From: Rhodovulum imhoffii
GTDB lineage: Bacteria; Pseudomonadota; Alphaproteobacteria; Rhodobacterales; Rhodobacteraceae
Direction of reading: 5' to 3'
Assembly (NCBI RefSeq): GCF_003046545.1
Contig: NZ_QAAA01000016.1
Coordinates: forward strand, 1 to 50,897
Length of the DNA: 50,897 nucleotides
This document shows, one piece after another, positions 1-8,022 of this stretch. Both the position numbers and the translations under genes were made by a program. Positions within the stretch are counted from its first letter, which is position 1. Each line of letters starts with the position of its first letter. The notes beneath the pieces are model-generated. The model was not told the origin of the DNA and did no database searches. It saw only the letters and a list, made by a program, of their open reading frames with translations.

Positions 1-95
1 TTGCGAACATTGCGAAACGCACTCCTTCTCTTCGGATGCGTATCAACTCGCAATGGCTGATCCCGTCGGCAATGTGGGGCGGCGACACCGCTTAC
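1..95 (-). repeat. IS66-family left end, inner copy
   Basis: These 95 bases are identical to 194-288. On the minus strand the unit begins GTAAGCGG, which fits known IS66-family terminal repeats, and ends with the first three codons of tnpA (ATG at 10-8). The copy runs off the window edge, so only its left end is visible. It begins exactly where the tnpA of the outer copy stops matching its family, so it either inserted there or was joined there by recombination. Confidence 0.7.
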
Positions 96-203
96 CAAGG
101 TCTCGGCGACAGCCTGGGCCTTCACATGATCCGGCCAACGCCTCTGCCCCGAGGCGAAGACTTCAACACCAAGCGCCGTGAGGAACGAACTCTTTGCGAA
201 CAT
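1..203 (-). pseudogene. IS66-family accessory protein TnpA, interrupted
   Basis: From an ATG at 203 the minus strand encodes about 36 residues resembling the start of IS66 TnpA, including the segment RRWPDHVKAQAVAETL. At 96/95 the sequence switches into the GTAAGCGG end of a second IS66 copy. The frame stays open into that end but gives unrelated residues (VSGVAAPHCRRDQ). The gene is therefore broken after codon 36. The family call rests on the start motif and the terminal sequence; no transposase proper is visible. Confidence 0.6.
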
Positions 204-288
204 TGCGAAACGCACTCCTTCTCTTCGGATGCGTATCAACTCGCAATGGCTGATCCCGTCGGCAATGTGGGGCGGCGACACCGCTTAC
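194..288 (-). repeat. IS66-family left end, outer copy
   Basis: This is the second perfect copy of the 95-bp unit. Its outer end at 288 (minus-strand GTAAGCGG) abuts non-IS sequence. The eight bases outside it, AAAGTTTA at 289-296, would be the target duplication expected for this family, but the other end of the element is not visible. They include the stop codon of the neighbouring exported-protein gene. Confidence 0.7.
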
Positions 289-293
289 AAAGT

Positions 294-893
294 TTAAGGT
301 ATCAAGCCTGTAACAGACACTTGAAATCGGGCATTTGTAAATGGCGTATGCCTTAAGCCAATATGCATGTTTCCGGCAGTATATGGTTGGCTAATTGATA
401 GGTTCCGTGGAAAGCTCCTCGATCTCCACGACATCTTAGTATTTCCAAATCTCTTACCCTTTATCTCGCTATACTCCTGCCCTTCAAACTGGCTTTCCAT
501 CCAGTTCACGAAGTCACGGTATCTTTGTTCGGTCGTAGATAAAAGGCAGACATTATTTGGGTTTAAGTCGTTATCTTTGCGACCAAAGAGAAATGCTGAT
601 TTCCCATCCCTGGAAACAAAAAGATGGGCCTCATCTTCAACTAATCCATGATCTAAGATATTTCCCAAAATAGAAATATCTTTAAAACTTTTGAATGGCT
701 TCTCCTGCCAGCCAAGCCGATGAAGGTATTCGGAAGCAGCCTGTCTATGATGCAGATCATCGGCACATACTTTTACAAAAGTATCAAAAAGAGTTTCTGC
801 CTTTGCTGGCACGAACATAGTGAAAAATGAAAGCGCGACAGCTAACGATATTTTTACAAAATTCAACACACTCAACCCTTTAATCTCGCCCAT
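294..893 (-). CDS. AT-rich predicted exported protein of unknown function
   Basis: From ATG 893 this encodes 199 residues. A hydrophobic stretch (FVKISLAVALSFFTMFVPAKA) is a clear Sec signal peptide, probably cleaved after AKA. An in-frame GTG at 869, just behind an AAAGGG-like site, would give a more typical short n-region and may be the true start. The mature part is polar, has three cysteines including VCADDLHHRQAA and NNVCLL, and shows no motif I recognise. Base composition is much more AT-rich than the rest of the window. The stop codon is 6 bp from the IS66 end, so the C-terminus may have been altered by that insertion. A frameshifted IS1380 transposase lies upstream. This suggests acquired DNA trapped between IS elements. 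Confidence 0.7.
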   Translation of the reverse strand: MGEIKGLSVLNFVKISLAVALSFFTMFVPAKAETLFDTFVKVCADDLHHRQAASEYLHRLGWQEKPFKSFKDISILGNILDHGLVEDEAHLFVSRDGKSAFLFGRKDNDLNPNNVCLLSTTEQRYRDFVNWMESQFEGQEYSEIKGKRFGNTKMSWRSRSFPRNLSISQPYTAGNMHIGLRHTPFTNARFQVSVTGLIP

Positions 894-1011
894 ACCCCCT
901 TGCGCTCTGAGCCGTTGATCTGACCCGACATTTTCCAAGTGACGTTGTCTTGAGGCGAGTTTGGACGGTTCCTCCCGGTTCTCAAGCGTGTTCTTGCTCG
1001 CAGGGTGAGTG

Positions 1012-2455
1012 TCGAGGCGATTTTCGGCGGTGGAAGCGCCGGGAGCGAGAATTTGCGGGCAGATGGGATGATTTTGGCTGTCTCAAGACACAGGTGTCGA
1101 GCCGCTTTTGTTGGTTTTGACCGCGATGGCCGTCACGCTGGCCTCGGCGGTGGCCTGAGGGCGCGGATGGCAGCAAGGATTTGTCCGAAGATATTGCCTG
1201 ATACGGCGACCTCGGCCAGTTGGAAGGTGATCTTGTGGGCGTGGCGCACGACACGCGCCCCGATCTTGATCAGGCGGCTCTGGATGCTGGTGAGCGACCA
1301 GTCGGTAACCTCTTCCGGTAGGTCGGCGCGCTTAAGAAAGCTGCCAAGGTTGTAGGCCAGCGCATGAAGCTGGAGCCTGACTTCATTGTCACGGAAGCGC
1401 TTGCAGGAGAGCCGTGTCCAGTTGACCGCGTATTTGCCTTCCTTGATGTGCTGTTCGGCGGTGCCGCGCTGATTGTAGACGCGGATGACCCAGTCCGGGT
1501 CCATCGGCAGGTTGGTGACGACAAACTCCACACGGGGGAACAGATCACCGGGATGCCATTCGACCTTGGCGATGACACGACGCGCCTTGCTCCATGACGT
1601 GGCTTGATACTCGAAGTCATGATAGAAGCGGCGAACATAATTGGGAGGGCGACCCACGGGGCGCTTGAGCAGGTGTGCAACGGCTTGTTGCAGCACGGCA
1701 TTGCCCCTGAGGCGGATGGTGTAGAAATACCCTTCCTTTTCCAACATCTCGTACAGTTCGGGGATGGCAAAGGCAGCATCGGCGCGGAAGAAGCGCATCA
1801 GATCACGCTTTCTGTAGTGGGCGATGACCGGGGTCAGAACCTCTTTCCAGCCATCGGCACTGTGAACATTGCCCTTGCGAATGGCGCGGCGCTCAAGATC
1901 GCTGAACTGGTTGAACACGAAGAGCGGGTGGTAGCACTTGCAGCAAAAGTGGCCGTTCCAGGCCGTGCCTTCCTGATCGCCGTGGGTGAGGCTGACCGAG
2001 CTGTCCATATCCAAGGTGATCCACTTGGGTGGGTGCGCATCGTGCATGGCGTCGATCCACTGGCCGGGCAGGTCAGCCAAGGCGGCAAGATTATGCGGTG
2101 ACGTCAGAATGTCCGTCTCGAACCGCGCCATCTGGCTGGTTGAGGCGGCTTGACCATCAACCGCGCGACCCCCGACAATCTGGCGCATGACAGGATCATG
2201 GGCCAATCGCTCTGCATCATTGACATCCGGGTATCCTGCCAGCCGCCGAAGGTGGATTGACGCAAAAGGCCAATGAGCGTGTGAAAACCATTCTTCCCGT
2301 GCCGTGTATCCTGCAGAACCCGCCCCGCCAGATCGTGTAAGCCGAGGGTGTCATCCAACTCTCGAAAGAGCAACAAGCCACCGTCAGAGCTGATCCTGGA
2401 GCCATGAACTCAAGTCGAACGCGACGGTCAAAATCGAGCCGAAAATCGCCCTCGA
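1012..2455 (-). mobile_element. IS1380-family element, degenerate; exact ends not identified
   Basis: The stretch is filled by an IS1380-family transposase reading leftwards. A near-perfect inverted repeat, 17 versus 18 bases with one base of difference, lies at 1012-1028 (TCGAGGCGATTTTCGGC) and 2438-2455. The right copy lies inside the transposase 5' coding region, so these may not be the real termini. I could not identify terminal repeats or target duplications with confidence. The coordinates given are those of the inverted repeat. Confidence 0.55.
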
Positions 2456-2462
2456 AAACCGA
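1133..2462 (-). pseudogene. IS1380-family transposase, frameshifted
   Basis: The main frame (2206-1133) shows DDE-transposase features: an aspartate in WITLDMDSS, an aspartate in FFRADAAF and a glutamate in the YNQRGTAEQHIKEGK segment, the usual IS1380 arrangement. The N-terminal part is recoverable only by changing frame twice. VFEGDFRLDFDRRVRLEF lies upstream of about 2404. HGSRISSDGGLLLFRELDD and LIGLLRQSTFG continue in a second frame to about 2247. RLAGYPDVNDAERLAHDP then leads into the main frame. Each step fits a one-base deletion. No start codon is seen before the first segment, where an in-frame TGA occurs. The enzyme is probably inactive unless these are sequencing errors. Confidence 0.8.
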
Positions 2463-2509
2463 CCCATAGGGTGATCATAATTCCAACCTCCATCACCACT
2501 CAACACCCT

Positions 2510-3059
2510 GAAATATAAACCGAAAGCAAATCAGGCGAAGCTAAATCATGCAATCACCTGGGAAATCCGGGATGAGGGTATAAGCGGAATTGACATGAAA
2601 GCCCTCCGGCAGGCCAAAACCACTCCCGAACAACCGGTCGGGCGCGCGGATATGACGGGTTCGGCGGCCAGCATCAGAATGGCAAAGATGATCGGGAAAA
2701 TTTCCACTCCTCAAGACGGGGATTCCCTTCGGGAAGGTCAAGGAGAGGAGCCGCCGCATGCCGATCAGACGCATCAGGGCGCTGCTTTCCAGTGGCCCGT
2801 CACGTTTCACGCCCATGGCGCCGAAATGACGGCATTCATATTTTGGAGCCGCGACCTCTCCCGGCGACAGGCATGCCAAGGACACTGCCCTGCCAACAGG
2901 CCCCAAAAAGGAAACCCGGGGGCCCGGCCTGCGGCTTTTACCGCTGGCCATTCCTCAACATCACTTTTCCCGCTGACCTTACGGCCTGACAATGAAATTC
3001 AGCCGCGACGCGAACGTCGCGGCCACGACCAAATACGGCCGGACCGTCCGGTCCCTTCT
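2510..3059. other. Intergenic stretch with no recognisable gene
   Basis: About 550 bases lie between the IS1380 remnant and the first cyclophilin gene. Frames on both strands stay open for 60-140 codons, but composition and translations match no family I know, and ribosome binding sites are poor. One minus-strand frame gives a short hydrophobic run (IFPIIFAILMLAAEP). It may be decayed coding sequence next to the insertion. Confidence 0.5.
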
Positions 3060-3605
3060 TCATTCGGTGAGAGTCACCTTTACGATGCGATCGGGCTGGC
3101 CCAGGACGGCACCGTTGCGCCCCTCCCCCCGCTTGATGGCGTCGACAACATCCATTCCGTCTGTCACCTGGCCCACAACGGTGTATTGGCCGTTCAGATG
3201 CGGAGCGGGTGCGAACATGATGAAAAACTGGGAATTCGCCGAATCCGGGCTCGCGGAACGGGCCATGCCGACAGTCCCGCGCGTGAAAAGCCGGTCGGAG
3301 AATTCGGCCTTCAGGTCCGGCAAGTCGGACCCGCCCATCCCGGCGCGCCGCATGTCCTGCCCGATCTTGCCGTATTGCACATCTCCCGTCTGCGCCATGA
3401 ATCCGTCGATCACCCGGTGAAACACCACGTCATCGTAGGCGCCACGCCCAGCCAGATCCGTCAGGCGGGCGGCGTGTTCGGGGGCGACATCCTCAAACAG
3501 GTCGAGGGTGATGGTACCATTGGCCTCGCCCGCAACCTGGATCTCCAGCCCCGTGGCCAGTGCGGGGCCGGCCAGCAGACAAAAGGCCAGTGCGGATTTA
3601 TACAT
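3060..3605 (-). CDS. Exported peptidyl-prolyl cis-trans isomerase (cyclophilin)
   Basis: The 181-residue protein begins at ATG 3605, where MYKSALAFCLLAGPALA forms a signal peptide, so it should fold proline-containing proteins in the periplasm. The cyclophilin core is clear: VVFHRVIDGFMAQTGD, then SANSQFFIMF and LNGQYTVVGQVTDGMDVV, which carry the catalytic Arg, Phe and Gln positions of the family. An upstream extension to 3677 is open but would bury the signal peptide inside the neighbouring gene. The start overlaps the end of the preceding cyclophilin gene by 8 bp, so the two are probably co-translated. They look like a tandem duplication that diverged into a periplasmic and a cytoplasmic form. 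Confidence 0.88.
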   Translation of the reverse strand: MYKSALAFCLLAGPALATGLEIQVAGEANGTITLDLFEDVAPEHAARLTDLAGRGAYDDVVFHRVIDGFMAQTGDVQYGKIGQDMRRAGMGGSDLPDLKAEFSDRLFTRGTVGMARSASPDSANSQFFIMFAPAPHLNGQYTVVGQVTDGMDVVDAIKRGEGRNGAVLGQPDRIVKVTLTE

Positions 3606-4104
3606 CGGCGGCCACCTTGACGCTGAGCATCCGGTCGGGTTGTGCGGGCGGTTCGCCACGGGTGACGGCATCGACATGTTCCATCCCGGAAATCACACGG
3701 CCATAAACGGTGTATTGCCCGTTAAGAAAGTGATTGTCGGTGAAGTTGATGAAGAACTGCGAGTTGGCCGAATTTGGGTTCTGCGACCGCGCCGCACCCA
3801 GCGTGCCCCGGTCATGCGGCAGGCGCGAGAACTCAGCCGGCAGATCGGGCAGGTCGGACCCGCCCGTGCCCGCCCGGCGCAGGTCAAAGCCGTTTTCGGC
3901 ATTGCCGTGCGCCACATCGCCCGTCTGGGCCATGAAGCCGTCGATCACCCGGTGGAAAACTACGTTGTCATAGGCGCCCGAACGGGTCAGGGTCTTCATC
4001 CGCTCCGCGTGCCGGGGGGCGACATCGGGCAGAAGTTCGATCACAACCTGACCATCCTTGAGGTCCATCAGGATCGTATTTTCGGGGTCCTTGATTTCGG
4101 CCAT
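3598..4104 (-). CDS. ppiB: Cytoplasmic peptidyl-prolyl cis-trans isomerase (cyclophilin)
   Basis: This is a 168-residue cyclophilin without a signal peptide (MAEIKDPENTILMDLKDG), about the usual length of the PpiB class. The signature VVFHRVIDGFMAQTGDVAHG is followed by SANSQFFINF and FLNGQYTVYGRVISGMEHVD. It catalyses prolyl isomerisation in the cytosol. It is the first gene of a two-gene minus-strand unit with the exported paralogue and is divergent from pgk, leaving about 150 bp for both promoters. The symbol is by family; orthology to enterobacterial ppiB is inferred. Confidence 0.88.
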   Translation of the reverse strand: MAEIKDPENTILMDLKDGQVVIELLPDVAPRHAERMKTLTRSGAYDNVVFHRVIDGFMAQTGDVAHGNAENGFDLRRAGTGGSDLPDLPAEFSRLPHDRGTLGAARSQNPNSANSQFFINFTDNHFLNGQYTVYGRVISGMEHVDAVTRGEPPAQPDRMLSVKVAADV

Positions 4105-4253
4105 CTGAGGCTCCTTGTCGATATCCGGTTCGGGCGGACACTAGTGCGACGCACGCCCGAAGGAAAGAGGGCCTTGCGAACGCCATTGACCTGACCCCAT
4201 GGTTCAGGCGAATTATCACCCAACGCTCCAATTTCTTCGAAGAAGGATAATAC

Positions 4254-5447
4254 ATGGCCTGGAAAACGCTCGACGACCTCGATATTGCCGGGAAGGTGGT
4301 GCTGGTGCGGGTGGATATCAACGTGCCGGTTGAAAACGGCAAGGTGACCGACGCCACCCGGATCGAACGCATCGTACCGACAGTCAGGGATATCCTCAAA
4401 AAGGGCGGCAAGCCCGTTTTGCTGGCCCATTTCGGTCGCCCGAAAGGACAGGTCGTGCCGGAAATGAGCCTCAAGATCACCCTGCCCGCGCTGGAAGCCG
4501 CGCTGGGGCGGGGCGTGATCTTTGCCGAGGATTGTATCGGCCTGCCTGCCAAACAGGCCGTCTCGGCGCTGTCGGATGGCGATGTGCTGTTGCTGGAAAA
4601 CACCCGCTTTCACGCGGGTGAAGAAAAGAACGACCCCGCACTGGCGGCCGGAATGGCGGCGCTGGGCAACGTCTATGTGAATGATGCGTTTTCCGCCGCC
4701 CACCGGGCCCATGCCTCGACCGAGGGCATCGCGCTGCTTCTGCCTTCCGCCGCAGGGCGCCTGATGGAAGCCGAACTGAAGGCCCTTGAAGGCGCGCTGG
4801 CCCACCCTGAGCGCCCGGTCGTGGCCGTCGTCGGCGGCGCGAAGGTCTCGACCAAGCTGGACCTTCTCGGAAACCTGGTAAGCCGGGTGGACAACCTTGT
4901 CATCGGCGGCGGGATGGCAAACACCTTCCTCGCCGCGCAGGGAATCAATGTGGGCAAATCCCTGGCCGAGCACGACATGACCGGTACCGCCCGCGACATC
5001 ATGGCCAAGGCCAACGATGCCGGCTGCCGCATCATCCTGCCCACCGACGTGGTTGTGGCGCGCGAATTCAAGGCGAACGCCGAGAATGAAACCGTTGCGG
5101 CAGACGCCTGTCCGGCCGACGCCATGATCCTAGACGCCGGACCGGAAACAGTGACGCTGATCGAGGAGGTGTTCGAAACCTGCAAGACCCTGATCTGGAA
5201 CGGTCCGCTGGGCGCGTTTGAACTGCCCCCCTTCGACGCCGCCACAAAAGCCGCCGCAGCGAAGGCCGCGGCCCTGACCAAAGCCGGCAGCCTGATCACC
5301 GTGGCCGGGGGCGGCGATACCGTCGCGGCACTGAATGTGGCCGGTGTGGCCGATGATTTCAGTTATATCTCGACCGCGGGCGGTGCATTCCTGGAATGGA
5401 TGGAAGGCAAGACGCTCCCCGGCGTCGCGGTCCTGCAAGCACAATGA
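4254..5447 (+). CDS. pgk: Phosphoglycerate kinase
   Basis: The 397-residue protein has the normal length for the family. It converts 1,3-bisphosphoglycerate and ADP to 3-phosphoglycerate and ATP. The N-domain has [16 protein letters not shown] and [16 protein letters not shown] (substrate-binding arginines). The hinge and C-domain have [29 protein letters not shown] and the nucleotide-binding GGGDTVAAL near the end. The ATG at 4254 follows GAAGGA at good spacing. The class I aldolase gene lies 128 bp downstream on the same strand, making a small glycolysis/gluconeogenesis group. Confidence 0.97.
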   Translation: MAWKTLDDLDIAGKVVLVRVDINVPVENGKVTDATRIERIVPTVRDILKKGGKPVLLAHFGRPKGQVVPEMSLKITLPALEAALGRGVIFAEDCIGLPAKQAVSALSDGDVLLLENTRFHAGEEKNDPALAAGMAALGNVYVNDAFSAAHRAHASTEGIALLLPSAAGRLMEAELKALEGALAHPERPVVAVVGGAKVSTKLDLLGNLVSRVDNLVIGGGMANTFLAAQGINVGKSLAEHDMTGTARDIMAKANDAGCRIILPTDVVVAREFKANAENETVAADACPADAMILDAGPETVTLIEEVFETCKTLIWNGPLGAFELPPFDAATKAAAAKAAALTKAGSLITVAGGGDTVAALNVAGVADDFSYISTAGGAFLEWMEGKTLPGVAVLQAQ

Positions 5448-5539
5448 CCTGACCGGCGCGGGCGAACATCGCCTGCGCCATTTCCCCGGGCTGTTAGCGC
5501 GAACGACATTGCGCCCCGCCGCCCGCCCCTCTAAGCCCA

Positions 5540-5556
5540 TGACGTTAACGTTTATG
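5540..5556. promoter_or_regulatory. Operator-like inverted repeat upstream of the aldolase gene
   Basis: ACGTTAACGT at 5542-5551 is a perfect 10-bp palindrome lying 25-34 bases before the aldolase start. Its core TTAACGTT is shared with the centre of the 24-bp palindrome in front of pdhA, half-site GGATAGTTTAAC. Two carbon-metabolism transcription units sharing a TTAACGTT core suggests a common regulator. The outer arms match only partly. Confidence 0.4.
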
Positions 5557-5575
5557 TAAGTTGGGAGCGAGGGTC

Positions 5576-6505
5576 ATGAAGCCGACGCGAATCGTCCAGA
5601 AAATTCTTTCGGGCTACGAAGCCGACACCCCCGGCGTGAAAGGCAACCTGTGCCGCATGCTGATGAACGGCAAACTGGGCGGCACCGGCAAGATGATCAT
5701 CCTGCCCGTGGATCAGGGGTTTGAGCACGGCCCGGCCCGCAGCTTTGCCCCCAACCCGCCCGCCTATGACCCGCATTACCATTACCAGCTTGCGATCGAC
5801 GCCGGACTGAACGCCTATGCCGCCCCATTGGGCATGCTGGAGGCCGGGGCCGACACTTTCGCCGGGCAGATTCCGACGATTCTGAAGGCAAACTCCGCCA
5901 ACGCACTGATTCCGGCGGAGGCAGCAAAGGATCAGGCCATCACCGCCAGCGTCGACGATGCGCTGCGGCTGGGCTGTTCGGCGATCGGGTTCACGATCTA
6001 TCCGGGGTCCTCGGCGGGGCTGGAGATGTTCGAGGAAATCAGCGCCATGCGCGAAGAAGCCGCCGCAAAAGGCGTTGCCACGGTGATCTGGTCCTATCCG
6101 CGTGGCGAGGCCTTGACGAAGGATGGCGAAACCGCCATCGACATCGCCGCCTATGCCGCTCAGATCGCTGCGCTTTTGGGGGCACATGTGATCAAGATCA
6201 AGCTGTCCACCGACCATCTTGAACTGCCCGAGGCAAAGAAGGTTTACGAAAATCGCCAGATCGATATCGCCAGTCAGGCTGCACGGGTACACCATTGCAT
6301 GCAAGCGGCCTTCAACGGACGGCGGATCGTGGTCTTTTCCGGCGGCGCGAAGAAGGGCGAGAACAGCGTCTACGACGATGCCCGCGCCATCCTCGATGGC
6401 GGGGGCAACGGTTCCATCATCGGGCGCAACACCTTCCAGCGCCCGCGCGAAGAGGCCCTGGCGATGCTCGACAAACTGGTGGACATCTACAAGGGCAAGG
6501 CCTGA
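5576..6505 (+). CDS. Class I fructose-bisphosphate aldolase, DhnA/archaeal type
   Basis: Read from ATG 5576 (MKPTRIVQKILSGYEAD) the product is 309 residues. A TTG at 5561 is in frame but lies at the GGGAGCGAGGG ribosome binding site, so I reject it. The TIM-barrel family is shown by ILPVDQGFEHGP, the VIWSYPRGEAL strand, the HVIKIKLSTDH segment expected to carry the Schiff-base lysine, and the phosphate-binding FSGGAKKGENSVYDD and GSIIGRNTFQRP. It cleaves or condenses fructose 1,6-bisphosphate without a metal, unlike class II enzymes. Pgk lies just upstream, and a strong terminator follows. Confidence 0.92.
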   Translation: MKPTRIVQKILSGYEADTPGVKGNLCRMLMNGKLGGTGKMIILPVDQGFEHGPARSFAPNPPAYDPHYHYQLAIDAGLNAYAAPLGMLEAGADTFAGQIPTILKANSANALIPAEAAKDQAITASVDDALRLGCSAIGFTIYPGSSAGLEMFEEISAMREEAAAKGVATVIWSYPRGEALTKDGETAIDIAAYAAQIAALLGAHVIKIKLSTDHLELPEAKKVYENRQIDIASQAARVHHCMQAAFNGRRIVVFSGGAKKGENSVYDDARAILDGGGNGSIIGRNTFQRPREEALAMLDKLVDIYKGKA

Positions 6506-6511
6506 CATCCC

Positions 6512-6538
6512 GGCCCGCGTCACCGCGCGGGCCTTTTT
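6512..6538 (+). terminator. Intrinsic terminator after the aldolase gene
   Basis: GGCCCGCG at 6512-6519 pairs with CGCGGGCC at 6526-6533 over a 6-base loop and is followed by five T residues (6534-6538). This should end the pgk-aldolase transcript before the FtsB-like gene. Confidence 0.85.
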
Positions 6539-6617
6539 CCACAAAGGGGATTCACAAGACGAATCACCTGTGCCATGATCCGCCAAACGCCCGCAGAGGC
6601 GCAGATCAGGCAAGATA

Positions 6618-6920
6618 ATGGCATCATCGCGCAATTCCCCCCCCTTCGGCGCCGTGCTCTACGTTGCGGTGGTATTTCTTTTGGGGATGTATTTCACCTT
6701 CGCCGCCGTGCAGGGGGATTACGGGCTTTTCCGCCGCATCCAGATCGAGGCGGAAATCGATACCCTGCGCGTCCGCCACACGAAACTTTCGGCGGACCTG
6801 AAGGAGATGCGCAACAAGACCCGCCGCATGTCCGACGGGTATCTCGACCTCGATCTCGTTGACGAACAGGCGCGCAAGGTTCTTGGCCTCGTACGCGCCG
6901 ACGAGGTGGTGATCCGCTGA
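6618..6920 (+). CDS. FtsB/DivIC-like septum formation initiator
   Basis: A 100-residue protein with one membrane segment near residues 11-32 (FGAVLYVAVVFLLGMYFTFA) followed by a charged coiled-coil region (IQIEAEIDTLRVRHTKLSADL). It ends with a conserved-looking DEQARKVLGLVRADEVV, typical of FtsB/DivIC proteins. Such proteins bridge FtsQ and FtsL in the divisome on the periplasmic side. The location immediately before the pyruvate dehydrogenase operon is commonly seen in alphaproteobacteria. Family assignment is firm; the functional symbol is inferred. Confidence 0.8.
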   Translation: MASSRNSPPFGAVLYVAVVFLLGMYFTFAAVQGDYGLFRRIQIEAEIDTLRVRHTKLSADLKEMRNKTRRMSDGYLDLDLVDEQARKVLGLVRADEVVIR

Positions 6921-6959
6921 TCCGATTTTGGTCTCGCAATCCGGGCCTTGTTTTGCTAT

Positions 6960-6983
6960 GGATAGTTTAACGTTAAACTATCC
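6960..6983. promoter_or_regulatory. Perfect 24-bp palindromic operator upstream of pdhA
   Basis: The half-site GGATAGTTTAAC is followed immediately by its exact reverse complement, with no spacer. It ends 20 bp before the pdhA start codon, where a bound protein would block transcription or initiation. Symmetry of this kind marks a dimeric repressor. The AACGTT centre resembles operators of LacI-type carbon regulators of alphaproteobacteria (CceR/PckR class), which is a comparison from memory, not a match made here. A related TTAACGTT core lies before the aldolase gene. Confidence 0.75.
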
Positions 6984-7003
6984 TCGAAGCCGGGAGGGCG
7001 AAG

Positions 7004-8008
7004 ATGGCCACGAGACGCACAGCCAAGACCCCCAACACCTCGAAAGAGGAATTGCTGTCCTTTTACCGCGAGATGCTGTTGATCCGCAGGTTCGAGGAAA
7101 AGGCCGGCCAGCTTTACGGCATGGGGCTGATCGGCGGCTTCTGTCACCTCTATATCGGCCAGGAGGCCGTCGTCGTCGGGCTGGAGGCGGTGGCCGAGGA
7201 CGGCGACAAGCGCATCACCTCTTACCGGGATCATGGGCACATGCTGGCCTGCGGGATGGACCCGAAGGGCGTGATGGCGGAACTGACGGGCCGCGCGGGG
7301 GGATATTCCAAGGGCAAGGGCGGCTCCATGCACATGTTCTCCAGGGAGAAACACTTTTATGGCGGGCACGGCATCGTCGGCGCACAGGTTCCCCTTGGCG
7401 CGGGGCTGGCCTTTGCCGACAAATATCTTGGCAACGGCCGCGTGACCTTCACCTATTTCGGTGATGGCGCCGCCAACCAGGGCCAGGTGTACGAGACCTA
7501 CAACATGGCCGAGCTGTGGGATCTGCCCGTCGTTTTCGTGATAGAGAACAACCAATACGCCATGGGCACTGCGGTGGCCCGGTCAACCAAATCGCCGAAT
7601 CTCTGGGAACGCGGTGCCGCCTACGGCATCAAGGGCGAAGAGGTTGACGGCATGGATGTGCTGGCGGTCAAGGCGGCCGGTGAGAAGGCCGTCGCCCACT
7701 GCCGCTCCGGCAAGGGGCCCTATATTCTCGAAATCAAGACCTATCGTTACCGGGGGCATTCCATGTCGGACCCGGCCAAGTACCGTTCCCGCGAGGAGGT
7801 TCAGAAGATCCGCGAGGAGCGTGACGCCATCGAACATGTGCGGGAGCTTCTTTTGCAGGGCAAGCATGCCACCGAAGATGAGCTGAAAGCCATCGACAAG
7901 GAAATCAAGAGTATCGTCAACGAGGCCGCCGAATTTGCCAGAGAAAGCCCCGAACCCTCCGTCGATGAGCTCTACACCGACATCTACGCCGACGCGCACA
8001 CCGCCTGA
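7004..8008 (+). CDS. pdhA: Pyruvate dehydrogenase E1 component, alpha subunit
   Basis: The 334-residue E1-alpha protein, with PdhB, decarboxylates pyruvate on thiamine diphosphate. It contains [19 protein letters not shown], the thiamine-diphosphate motif GDGAANQGQ ending in ENNQ, and the phosphorylation-loop-like [18 protein letters not shown] 7004 follows GGGAGGGCGAAG. It is the first gene of pdhA-pdhB-pdhC, with 14-bp and 12-bp gaps, and lies directly behind the 24-bp palindrome, so the operon is probably controlled there. Confidence 0.97.
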   Translation: MATRRTAKTPNTSKEELLSFYREMLLIRRFEEKAGQLYGMGLIGGFCHLYIGQEAVVVGLEAVAEDGDKRITSYRDHGHMLACGMDPKGVMAELTGRAGGYSKGKGGSMHMFSREKHFYGGHGIVGAQVPLGAGLAFADKYLGNGRVTFTYFGDGAANQGQVYETYNMAELWDLPVVFVIENNQYAMGTAVARSTKSPNLWERGAAYGIKGEEVDGMDVLAVKAAGEKAVAHCRSGKGPYILEIKTYRYRGHSMSDPAKYRSREEVQKIREERDAIEHVRELLLQGKHATEDELKAIDKEIKSIVNEAAEFARESPEPSVDELYTDIYADAHTA

Positions 8009-8022
8009 GGGGAGAAACGAGA

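Noticed and set aside
1012-2455. The 17-bp inverted repeat as the true ends of the IS1380 element
   Set aside because: One arm lies inside the transposase N-terminal coding sequence, whereas terminal repeats of this family lie outside it.
2595-3620. 341-codon plus-strand frame over the intergenic stretch and the first cyclophilin
   Set aside because: Its second half is antisense to the cyclophilin gene and its first half shows no family features.
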